Positions 25,690-33,621 of a DNA stretch of 64,000 nucleotides are shown piece after piece (the stretch's first letter is position 1; each line of letters starts with the position of its first letter). Source of the DNA: Terriglobia bacterium (GTDB lineage Bacteria > Acidobacteriota > Terriglobia > Acidiferrales > UBA7541). Under the pieces are notes generated by a model. The model searched no databases and had not been told where the DNA came from. It worked only from the letters and a program-made list of their open reading frames with translations. Position numbers and translations under genes: made by a program. The DNA is taken from positions 186,001-250,000 of the forward strand of contig JAIQGG010000002.1 in the NCBI GenBank assembly GCA_020072785.1, in the 5' to 3' direction.

Positions 25690-27980
25690 TTCCCCTGTGG
25701 CTCCTGAGCGAGTTGCAGATCCCAGAGCGGCTCATCGTTTCGCCGCAGAATTTCCGTCTGCAGCAGGAGCCCGCATCCGGGGCAGACAAATTCGAGGAAA
25801 ACGACGTCTTCCTCGATGTACTGTTGCGGATCGAGAATGTGCGGGTTGGCCGCGGAAACCGGCTTGCCGCGCGAGATGCAGTGCTTCTTGTAATTTTCCG
25901 CCGCGTCGCAGAGAACGCCGCGGCAGCGGCGGCAGGCCAGCACGTTGCCGCCGTCATTTTCCCCGAGCAGCAGACCCTCGGCCACCTGGCGCTTGCGCGT
26001 GGATTGCAGAGGCGGAAGCTGGCGCCGCTCGCCGCCCGCGAGGCGCTCCTGGCGCCGCTCGTGACGGCGGTTCTCGGTGGCTTGCGCGTCGACGCGGCCT
26101 TTCTTGTCGAAGACCAGCCCGTAGGCCTCCTCGGCCCACTCCTGGGTCACGCTTTCCTGCAGCAGGTCCTTCTCGACCAGCCGGGGATCGCGTTCCAGCG
26201 GGTCGCCGTAGCCGCCCGCGCCGGCCCACGCCACGATAAAGGCGTCGTCCGGCGTCTGCGGAATGTTGAAGGCCTTCGGCGCCGGATATTCGCTCGTGCC
26301 CTGCAATTCGGAAAGGCGCGCCGGCAGCTTGTGCGTCGCGGCCATCAACTGCCGCGCGTTCGCGCCGCGCCGCAAGGTGTAGCGCGTCGTGGACGGCGGC
26401 AGCCCGCCGAACAGCCCCGGCGGCGGCACCGCCGCGTGGCCCGTGGCCGTGAACAGCGTGAGCCGGCCGGTCTTGTGCGGGATGAACGCAAACTCTCCCG
26501 GGTTCCCGCCGCGGAATTTTCCCGCGCCTCCGCCGTTGGCCACCTCCCGCCGCCACAGATACAGGATCGGGTAGAACCACTCCTGCTCCTCGACGTTGGG
26601 CATGGTGCTCTGCAGATCCCACGGCCAGCCGCCGGTGTCCACGCCGTCGCGCCAGCTTAGCCCGGCCAGCGCCGCGCCCACCGGATCGAGGAAGAACGAC
26701 GTGCAGGGATTGCCGCGCTGGTCGATCCCGCTGAAGGCGGAGATGGGATACATCGCGCAGCCCATCGCGCTCTGCACTTCCGTGCGCAGGCTGGCATCCG
26801 AGGAGCAGGCCAGCATCTTGGAAATCACCAGCCCCGCCAGCGCAATGGTCTGCAGCAGCGTCAGCGCCGGCGCCGCGCTGACGGCCGCGGGGTACGTCGC
26901 GCAGGTGATCGTGCCCGGGGTAGCCTCGAATTCCATGTGCCGGTACGCGCCCTCCACCACGAACATCTGATCGAAAAGCATCTGCGAGCAGATCATCGAG
27001 GCGATGGCCCCGCGCCAGGCCACTGCGGTGCAGTTCAGCGTGCCCGCCTGGGGGTCGGTGCCCTCGTTGGAAAAGATCAGCTTGTCGCCCTTCTTGGTGA
27101 GCGTGAGCGAGTTGCGGTAGATGTGCCGGTCGGCGGGGTGGGCCAGTTCGATCCACGCCGCTTCCCGCCAGGTGCCGTCGGGAATCGTGCGCAACCGCTT
27201 CACAAAGGCCGTCTCGGAATCGTCCTGCAGCTTGCGCATTACGCCCTTGAACGCCGGCGCGCCATAGCGCTTCAGCAGGCCCAGGATGCGCTCGCGCGAC
27301 ACGTTGCACCCGGAAATCTCCGCGCGCAGATCCAGTGCCACCAGTTGCGGCATGCGCGACCTGCGGATGTACTCCTCCTCCAGGTCCCGCCGCAGCACGC
27401 CTTTCTCCACGATCTTGATCGGGGGGATGCACCCGGCCTCCCAGAAGACGTCCGCGGCCATGGGGTTGAAGCCGCCCGGCGCGGTGCCTCCCAGATCCCA
27501 CTGGTGCAGGGTGTTGCCCACCCAGCAGAAGAGCCGGCCCTCCCAGAAAACCGGAGCGATCACCGTCACGTCGGACTGGTGCGTGGCCCCAATCCACGGG
27601 TCGTTGGTCAGGAAGATGTCGCCGTCTTCGATTCCCGGATTGTCCGAGCGGTTTTCCAGCGTCCACTTCACCGCGGAGCTGGCCGCAGAGGAGAGATACT
27701 GCAGGAACGGCCCGAAGAAGACGAAGTCGCCGCGTTCATCGAGCAGGCAGGGATTGAAGTCGTGGCCGTAGGCGCAGATGGGCGATCCGGAAATCTTCAT
27801 GATGGTGTTGCCGTGCTCGAGGTTGACGTTCCACATGGCGTGGCGCAGCACCTCGTAGGTTACCGGCTCCACCTTCTTGGCCGCCGCGGAATGCAGGTGC
27901 AGCTTGGGGTGGATCTTCAGCTCGCGCGGCGGAATGTACGGATAGGTCGTGCCGTCCCAGGCGATGGTGTTGGCTGCCAT
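25686..27980 (-). CDS. HyuB-type (acetone/acetophenone carboxylase alpha-like) subunit fused to a gamma-subunit domain
   Basis: 764 aa. Residues about 35-620 are the hydantoinase B/oxoprolinase fold: PVTYEVLRHAMWNVNLEHG, GDIFLTNDPWIGATHQSDVT, GGTAPGGFNPMA, GKFRGGNPGEF and AGAGGYGDPLERDP. Residues about 650-764 form a zinc-ribbon-like domain with CRRC (683-686), Cys691 in GVLCDAAENYKKHC, and CPGC (733-736) in FLEFVCPGCGLLLQTEI, ending with EPLWDL. That pattern is the small gamma subunit of acetone carboxylase, normally a separate protein of about 20 kDa. The fusion, the adjacent HyuA and the CoA ligase point to ATP-dependent carboxylation of a ketone. A hydantoinase/oxoprolinase role is the less likely alternative. 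Confidence 0.85.
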   Translation of the reverse strand: MAANTIAWDGTTYPYIPPRELKIHPKLHLHSAAAKKVEPVTYEVLRHAMWNVNLEHGNTIMKISGSPICAYGHDFNPCLLDERGDFVFFGPFLQYLSSAASSAVKWTLENRSDNPGIEDGDIFLTNDPWIGATHQSDVTVIAPVFWEGRLFCWVGNTLHQWDLGGTAPGGFNPMAADVFWEAGCIPPIKIVEKGVLRRDLEEEYIRRSRMPQLVALDLRAEISGCNVSRERILGLLKRYGAPAFKGVMRKLQDDSETAFVKRLRTIPDGTWREAAWIELAHPADRHIYRNSLTLTKKGDKLIFSNEGTDPQAGTLNCTAVAWRGAIASMICSQMLFDQMFVVEGAYRHMEFEATPGTITCATYPAAVSAAPALTLLQTIALAGLVISKMLACSSDASLRTEVQSAMGCAMYPISAFSGIDQRGNPCTSFFLDPVGAALAGLSWRDGVDTGGWPWDLQSTMPNVEEQEWFYPILYLWRREVANGGGAGKFRGGNPGEFAFIPHKTGRLTLFTATGHAAVPPPGLFGGLPPSTTRYTLRRGANARQLMAATHKLPARLSELQGTSEYPAPKAFNIPQTPDDAFIVAWAGAGGYGDPLERDPRLVEKDLLQESVTQEWAEEAYGLVFDKKGRVDAQATENRRHERRQERLAGGERRQLPPLQSTRKRQVAEGLLLGENDGGNVLACRRCRGVLCDAAENYKKHCISRGKPVSAANPHILDPQQYIEEDVVFLEFVCPGCGLLLQTEILRRNDEPLWDLQLAQEPQGK

Positions 27981-27998
27981 TCTCGCGTCTCCTATCCC

Positions 27999-30170
27999 TT
28001 ATCCTTTTATGGTGACCGCGAAGCGGTCAACGATGGTCAGAATGAAATTGCCGTAGGCGTCCACGCGCCCTTCCGTGCCCGGCGGCACCACCACCGTCGT
28101 TTCCGGCATCTGCACGATGGCCGGGCCGCGCAGCTTCACTCCCGCGCCCATGCGCGTCCAGTCGTAGATCGGCGTCTTGACCTTCTTGCGCAGCCCGCTC
28201 CAGTAGATCTCGCGCTGCCCGGAGCGCGGATTCTGCCGGCTCGCCGGGCGCTGCAGCAGCGACGGCCGCCGGATGCGCCCGCGCGCGGTCACCCGCAGCA
28301 GCCCCAGCTCCACGCCCGCGCTGGTGAACGCCGAGCCCTTGCCGTGCAGCCGTTCGTACTTTTCCACGAAGGACCTTTCCAGCGCCGCCAGCGACTTGGC
28401 CGTCAGCTTGCCCGCCGGCACGGGCACTTCCACCAGGTGAATCTGCAGCCGAAACTTCATCTCCGCGTAGCGTTCCAGGGACATCTCGTCGGTCCGCATG
28501 CCGTCTTTCTTCAGCTGTTCGATGCCGCGTTGCTCCAGCTCCTCGTAGATCTCGTTGATGCGCTCCGCGTTGTACGGCGCGAGGAACAGCTCCGACTTCT
28601 CGTAAACGTGGAAGAGATCCGCGGACTGCACGCCCAGCGCCGACCACGTGGACGCCGTCGAGCCCAGCGGCACTACCACGGTCTTGCAGCCCAGCTCCCG
28701 CGTGTAGGTCACGCAGTGCGCTCCCGCCGCCCCGCCATAGGCGTAGACCACGAAGTCGCGCGGGTCGAAGCCGCGCTGCACGGTCATCTGGCGCATCAGC
28801 TCGGCCATCTGGAACTCCACGATCTGCACCGCCGCGCTGGCCGCCTCGATGGGGCTCATGCCTAGCTGGTCGCCGACCGTCTTCATTGCTTCCAATGCCT
28901 GCTCGCGGTCCAGCTTGTGCGTCCCGCCCAGGAAATAGTCGGGATCGAGATAGCCCAGCAGCAGGTTGGCGTCCGTGACCGTGGGCCGCTTCCCGCCGCG
29001 TCCGTAGCAGGCCGGACCGGGATTGGCCCCCGAGGATTCCGGGCCGACTTTCAGCGTGCGGCTCATCGGATCCACCCAGATGATCGAGCCGCCGCCGCTG
29101 CCGATGGAGATGACGTCGAGATGCGGCGCCAGGAAGGTGTACTGGTTCAGCGTCGTCTCGCTCCCGGTAAGCGGCTGGCCTTCGTGCACCAGGCCCACGT
29201 CGAAGCTCGTGCCGCCCACGTCGGAGGCGATGATGTTCTTGTGCCCCAGCAGATCACCGAGGAATTTGCAGGCCGTGAGCCCGCCCGCCGGGCCCGAACC
29301 GATGGTGAACGCCGGCTTGTCCGCCACTTCCGCGGCCGTGGCCACGCCGCCCGAGCTCTGCATGATTACCAGCCGCCGCTTGTAGCCCAGCTCCCGCGCG
29401 CGCGCCTCGATCTTGCCCACGTAGCGCGACATCAGCGGCCCGATGAAGCAGTTGATGGCCACCGCCGCGCTGCGCTCGTATTCCCCGGGCTTGTTGATCA
29501 GCTCGTGCCCGCAGGTGACGTACAACTCCGGCGCTTCCTTCTGGATCATGCGCTTCAGCGCCAGCTCGTGCTCCGGATGCAGGAAGCCCCACAGGAAGCA
29601 GACGCCGATGGCTTCCACTTTCTGCGCCAGCAGCTCACGGATCGCCTTGTGCGCCTCTTCTTCGTTCAGCGGCAGCACCACTTCGCCGCTCCAGTCCACC
29701 CGTTCGCTCACCTCGCGGATCAGGTGCCGGGGAATCAGCGGCTCCGGCTTGCGGTGCCGGGAAACGTGCAGCAGTTGCTGAATGGGCAGCCCGGCCGAGC
29801 GCCCCACCGAGCGCATGATGATCAGCGCGTCGGCGTGGCCCGCGGTGGTGATCAGCCCGACGCGCGCGCCCTTGCGCTCCAGCAGCGCGTTGGTGCCCAG
29901 CGTCGTGCCGTGCAGCAGCAGCTCGGTGCGCGTCATCAGCTCGTCCAGCGTCAGCCCCATCTTTCCGGCGGCCACCGTCAGCGCGTCGAAGAAGCCGCGC
30001 GCCGAGTCGTCCGGCGTGGAGAGGGCCTTGGCGATGGTCAGCCGCCCGGCCTGGTCGCGCACCACGCAGTCGGTGAACGTGCCGCCGATGTCGATCCCGC
30101 AGAAATAAGAGGCGGCCGCCGCCGCTCCGCTCTTGCGCTTTGCCGTCTTCTTCCTGGTTGGAGTGGGCAT
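27999..30170 (-). CDS. HyuA-type (acetone/acetophenone carboxylase beta-like) subunit
   Basis: 723 aa. Hydantoinase A/oxoprolinase family with an actin-like ATP-binding start GIDIGGTFTDCV (25-36). Further landmarks are HGTTLGTNALLERKGARVGLITTAGHADAL, YVTCGHELINKPGEYERSA, ASDVGGTSFDVGLVHEG, SIGSGGGSIIWVD, NPGPACYGRGG, DFVVYAYGGAAGAH and a C-terminal barrel with RGPAIVQMPETTVVVPPG. In acetone and acetophenone carboxylases this subunit phosphorylates the ketone or bicarbonate. The Lys/Arg-rich N-terminal 20 residues are extra. The 3' end overlaps a copy of the palindromic repeat, so the last residues (VDRFAVT) are partly encoded by it. Confidence 0.88.
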   Translation of the reverse strand: MPTPTRKKTAKRKSGAAAAASYFCGIDIGGTFTDCVVRDQAGRLTIAKALSTPDDSARGFFDALTVAAGKMGLTLDELMTRTELLLHGTTLGTNALLERKGARVGLITTAGHADALIIMRSVGRSAGLPIQQLLHVSRHRKPEPLIPRHLIREVSERVDWSGEVVLPLNEEEAHKAIRELLAQKVEAIGVCFLWGFLHPEHELALKRMIQKEAPELYVTCGHELINKPGEYERSAAVAINCFIGPLMSRYVGKIEARARELGYKRRLVIMQSSGGVATAAEVADKPAFTIGSGPAGGLTACKFLGDLLGHKNIIASDVGGTSFDVGLVHEGQPLTGSETTLNQYTFLAPHLDVISIGSGGGSIIWVDPMSRTLKVGPESSGANPGPACYGRGGKRPTVTDANLLLGYLDPDYFLGGTHKLDREQALEAMKTVGDQLGMSPIEAASAAVQIVEFQMAELMRQMTVQRGFDPRDFVVYAYGGAAGAHCVTYTRELGCKTVVVPLGSTASTWSALGVQSADLFHVYEKSELFLAPYNAERINEIYEELEQRGIEQLKKDGMRTDEMSLERYAEMKFRLQIHLVEVPVPAGKLTAKSLAALERSFVEKYERLHGKGSAFTSAGVELGLLRVTARGRIRRPSLLQRPASRQNPRSGQREIYWSGLRKKVKTPIYDWTRMGAGVKLRGPAIVQMPETTVVVPPGTEGRVDAYGNFILTIVDRFAVTIKG
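28013..28029. repeat. Dispersed palindromic repeat inside the 3' end of the HyuA-like gene
   Basis: TGACCGCGAAGCGGTCA, identical to the copy at 7947. It lies within the last twelve codons of the HyuA-like gene and encodes DRFAV in the minus direction, so the repeat has been absorbed into a protein terminus. Confidence 0.8.
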
Positions 30171-30177
30171 GGGTGGG

Positions 30178-31386
30178 TCAGTCTCCGCGCGCCTTTCGCA
30201 GGGATTCAGCCGTTTCGGCCCCGGCTACGGGCCAGAAAAAATCGCCTTCCGTCGTCCCCATGAACTTCCACATGGAGGGCGGCTCGGGATCGCCGAGCCA
30301 GCGGTCCAGCACCTGCTGCGCGGCGGCGTCGAAGGCCGCGCGGATGGGCTCGCGATAGCGCTGCCCGCAGGGCAGCAGCTCGAAGAAACTCACCAGGTGA
30401 TTGGCGAAGAGCTGCGCGCCGTATTCCGCTTTGTAGCGCGGCGTCCACTCCGCGGCCTTCTGGTACAGCTCGTTCTGCGCTTCCGCGGCGCAGTGCTGGA
30501 TCTCCGCGACTTCCGCCAGCGGAATCGGCCGCGGCACGCCGTCTGGGCCGCACGTGAAAATTCCCTCGGCCTCGATGCACGGCAGGATGTCCGCCGGGTC
30601 GAAGAGCACGCTGCCGAATACGTCGAAGCGCGTGTGCATCCCGCGCAGTTTCAGCGCCAGCGCGATATTCGGATAGCGGTTGCGCGCCGGGGTCACCGCC
30701 CACGGCAGGAAATCGTTCTGCAGGTCGGTGAATTCCTGCACCACGATCTGCGCGCCGTCCCCCGCGTCGTACGGCCCGTGCGCGAAGATGCCGTCGCGCT
30801 GCTCCCCGTGCAGAATGAAGCAGTACAGCTCCAGCGTGGCCGCCAGCCGCCGCAGCATCTTGCGCTCTTCCAGCGTGGTCGCGCGGAGTTGCGCGCCGAG
30901 GGCGCGCACGCTCTCCTCCGCCAAGATGGCCTGCGTGTAGCCCGCCTGAGCGGGAAGCCACCTGCCGTCGTTGCGGTAGGCGGAGGCCGCGCGCCGCCAG
31001 AAGTCCGCGATGATCTTCGCGTCCTGCACTCTTTCTCCGGCGAAGGGCTCGCCGGCCTCGAGCCCCGCATCCAGCAGCAGTTGCTGCCGCGCGTTAAAGT
31101 AGCTGCAGAATACGATGGAGAGCGTCAGGTAGTAGGGCCGCGAGCACAGCCGCTTCATCCGCCGCCCGATCTCTTCCGGCGAAATCTCCCGCGCCAGTTC
31201 TTCCAGGAAGCGCGGGCCCTCCTGGTAGAAGCAGTGCCAGCCGATCGAGGAACGCCGGGGCACGTCGAACAGCATCGAGCGCAGCGCCGCGCGTTTCTCC
31301 TGGCGCATGAAGCGCTTCTGGCTGTCCCCGAAGAGCCGCAGCGCTTCGTTCAGCTCCGCAATCGTGATGTCGCCCAGGCGTCGCAT
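30178..31386 (-). CDS. Unknown protein, paralogue A of a tandem pair
   Basis: 402 aa, soluble, predicted mostly helical. I do not recognise the family. It is clearly related to the gene immediately upstream (31390-32547): both have a motif of the form ELYxFILxGExRxG-F-HGPY (here residues 186-206), a YFNxRxQ-LL segment near residue 96-104, an FPW/YPW segment near 228, and a C-terminal part with tyrosine-rich helices (ELYQKAAEWTPRYKAEYGAQ). The gene sits seven bases before the HyuA-like gene and three bases after its paralogue. This tight coupling suggests an accessory or regulatory subunit of the carboxylase, or a substrate-modifying enzyme acting just before it. No cofactor motif is visible. 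Confidence 0.75.
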   Translation of the reverse strand: MRRLGDITIAELNEALRLFGDSQKRFMRQEKRAALRSMLFDVPRRSSIGWHCFYQEGPRFLEELAREISPEEIGRRMKRLCSRPYYLTLSIVFCSYFNARQQLLLDAGLEAGEPFAGERVQDAKIIADFWRRAASAYRNDGRWLPAQAGYTQAILAEESVRALGAQLRATTLEERKMLRRLAATLELYCFILHGEQRDGIFAHGPYDAGDGAQIVVQEFTDLQNDFLPWAVTPARNRYPNIALALKLRGMHTRFDVFGSVLFDPADILPCIEAEGIFTCGPDGVPRPIPLAEVAEIQHCAAEAQNELYQKAAEWTPRYKAEYGAQLFANHLVSFFELLPCGQRYREPIRAAFDAAAQQVLDRWLGDPEPPSMWKFMGTTEGDFFWPVAGAETAESLRKARGD

Positions 31387-31389
31387 CCC

Positions 31390-32547
31390 TTATCCCTGCA
31401 GGGGCGTGTAGATCGGCCCCGCGGTCTTGGCAATGTGCTGCAGCACCAGCGGCGGCTCGCCGCCCGCCAGTTCATCCAGGTGCCGTTCCACGGACGCCCG
31501 GAACTTCTCCCGGATGCTCGCGGCGAATTCCTGCTGCCGGCCGCAGGGCTCGGCGAAGAAGCGCAGCAGATTGCCGTACAGCTCCGCGCCGTAGGCGATC
31601 CGGTACCGCGCGTCCCACTCCATCATGATACGGTAGAGCTGCATCTGCGCATCCGCGGCCTGCGCGCCCAGCGCCGCCGCTTCCTCCGCCGCGATGGGCC
31701 GCATCTGCCGGCCCTGCAGCGCGAAGACGCCCTCGGCCACCAGGCACTGCTCTTCGTCCCGCGGCTCGGTGGTCAGGCTGCCCATGAGCACAATCTGCGC
31801 CTTCAGCCCGCGGTATTGCCGCACGCGCACCACGCCATCCACGGGCAGCGCCGGCGCGCCGCGCTGCCACGGGTAGTAGTCGTCGCGGAATCCGGTCAGC
31901 TCCTTCACCAGCAGCAGGCCGCCGTTCGCCAGCCGGTACGGGCCGTGGTGGAAGACACCGACGCGCGCTTCGCCGTTCAGGATGAACGTGTACAGCTCCA
32001 ATGTGGCCATCATCCGCCGGAATTTCTGGTGCGCCGCGTGATCCTGCACTCCCCCGAGCTGCCCCGCCAGCGCTTCCACTTCGTTCGCCGGCAGCAAGGG
32101 CATGCTCCAGTCCGCTTCGTCCGGCAGGCAGCAGCCGTCCGTGCGCGAGGCCCGCGCCGTGCGCTCCCAGAACTCCAGCAGGTGCGCGATCTCCTCGGGG
32201 TTATCGGGGCGCGCCTTCCCGCGCAGCAGCGCCTGCTCCCGTCCGTTGAAATAGCCCAGCAGCAGCGAGTGCAGGTGAATGGCGTTGGGCCGCGCCCCGA
32301 TGCGCTGCATCCCCCTGCCGATCACCTCCGCCGTGGTCATGCGCTCGAGCTCCGCCAGCAGTGCCGGAAGCTGTTCGTAGTAGCAGTAGCTTCCCAGGAT
32401 CAGCCGCCCCGGCAGGTTGAACATCGGCGAAGCCATCGTCGAGCGCTGCTGCGCGCGGAAAAAATGGCGGATCGACTCCCCGTAAAGGTGCAGCAGCGCG
32501 TTTGCACGCGCCACGCGGTCCTGCCCGGCCGGGGTCTCGGGCCGCAT
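31390..32547 (-). CDS. Unknown protein, paralogue B of a tandem pair
   Basis: 385 aa, related to the following gene over its full length. Matching landmarks are GYFNGREQALL (98-108), ELYTFILNGEARVGVF (184-199) followed by HHGPY, DDYYPW (222-227) and the C-terminal AQMQLYRIMMEWDARYRIAYG. The conserved Glu, Arg, His, Tyr and Trp in these blocks could form an active site, but no known family signature emerges. It starts four bases after the stop of a lipocalin-like gene. The pair probably acts as a heteromer, since tandem divergent paralogues with near-zero spacing often do. Function unknown. Confidence 0.75.
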   Translation of the reverse strand: MRPETPAGQDRVARANALLHLYGESIRHFFRAQQRSTMASPMFNLPGRLILGSYCYYEQLPALLAELERMTTAEVIGRGMQRIGARPNAIHLHSLLLGYFNGREQALLRGKARPDNPEEIAHLLEFWERTARASRTDGCCLPDEADWSMPLLPANEVEALAGQLGGVQDHAAHQKFRRMMATLELYTFILNGEARVGVFHHGPYRLANGGLLLVKELTGFRDDYYPWQRGAPALPVDGVVRVRQYRGLKAQIVLMGSLTTEPRDEEQCLVAEGVFALQGRQMRPIAAEEAAALGAQAADAQMQLYRIMMEWDARYRIAYGAELYGNLLRFFAEPCGRQQEFAASIREKFRASVERHLDELAGGEPPLVLQHIAKTAGPIYTPLQG

Positions 32548-32551
32548 CGCC

Positions 32552-33535
32552 TCAGCGTCCTCCCTTGGGCAGATCTTCGATCTGCGCCTCGAAGCGCGCC
32601 GGGCGGCCCGCCAGCGTGGCGAACGCCCAGTTCATCACCCCGTGGCCGACCTTTCCTTCGCAGCGGTATTCGCCCACGCTGAAGAGCATGTGGTCGCTGC
32701 GGTGCGGCCAGCGGTGCGCCGTGTCCAGGATGCCTTGCGGCTTGCCGGTGAACTCCACGGCGCGTCCGGCCAGGTCCTCGGCCTGGACGTGCACGCCGGC
32801 CAGCGTCTTCCAGCGGTGCGCGTCCCAGTGAAAATCGATGCTGGCGCGGCGCAGCAGCTCCTGCTTGCCGTCGCGCACCAGGTAGCCGGTCAGCGCGATG
32901 CGCCCGCCGGTGAACTCCTGCACCGCGATATTGGCCACGAACTCTTCGCTGAAGCCTGCCCACAGAATGGCGTAGTTGCGCCACGCCCGCCGCCCGCCCC
33001 AGCCCCACATGCGGTCGCGGAACCCCAGGGCGTCGATCTTCTGCTCCTGGTTGCGGATCCACACCCGCCCCGTGTAGCGCCCGAACTGGTCGAAGTGCTG
33101 GCTGCGCTGCTGCGGGTCCTGCGCCGTCTCCATCCACAGGCGCGCCGCCGCCCAGCTGAAGGGCGGCTTCACCGCCGTGAACTCCAGGTCCGCCTGCACG
33201 TCGGAGGTGTCGTAGCGGATGCGCCAGCGCGCGTACGGCTCCAGCATCTCCATCTGCATGGGGCCGAAGCACAGCCGCTCCTCCGGCGGCGACGCCGCGG
33301 GCACGTGGAAATCCATCTTCAGCTCGGAATGCACCATGTGCCCGGCGTGAAAGAAGGCGGCGCACAGATCGCCGGTCTCCTGGTTCGGGAAGACGCCCTG
33401 GTAGGCCTGAAACTGCACGTTCACGCGCGGATCGTAAAATTCGAAATACCACGCTTCCCGCCACCACGGGTCGCCGGTGGCGACATGCAAGCCGTCGTCC
33501 TCCGCAGCCAGGCCAACGAGAGGGAACTCAGCCAT
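32552..33535 (-). CDS. Lipocalin-like/hydroxyneurosporene-synthase-like protein (DUF7064/DUF7065 type), copy 2
   Basis: 327 aa from ATG 33535 (GGAAGAGG seven bases upstream). It shares with copy 1 the N-terminal WWREAWYFEFYDPRVNVQF, GVFPNQETGDLCAAFFHAG, the central RDRMWGWGGRRAWRNYAILW and FSEEFVANIAVQEF, and the C-terminal EGKVGHGVMNWAFATL. All-beta and cytoplasmic by prediction. Related carotenoid 1,2-hydratases and AttH proteins use this two-barrel fold, one of them to hydrate a double bond in a hydrophobic chain, so a hydratase or binding role is possible. It sits between the membrane Fe-S oxidoreductase and the unknown tandem pair. Confidence 0.62.
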   Translation of the reverse strand: MAEFPLVGLAAEDDGLHVATGDPWWREAWYFEFYDPRVNVQFQAYQGVFPNQETGDLCAAFFHAGHMVHSELKMDFHVPAASPPEERLCFGPMQMEMLEPYARWRIRYDTSDVQADLEFTAVKPPFSWAAARLWMETAQDPQQRSQHFDQFGRYTGRVWIRNQEQKIDALGFRDRMWGWGGRRAWRNYAILWAGFSEEFVANIAVQEFTGGRIALTGYLVRDGKQELLRRASIDFHWDAHRWKTLAGVHVQAEDLAGRAVEFTGKPQGILDTAHRWPHRSDHMLFSVGEYRCEGKVGHGVMNWAFATLAGRPARFEAQIEDLPKGGR

Positions 33536-33621
33536 CAATAAACCTCTTCCTGTTGCCTAAAATCCGTCGAGCCGAAAAACCGGCGCGCGCCCGCGCGCCG
33601 CCGCGCAAATTCCGCAAGTCT

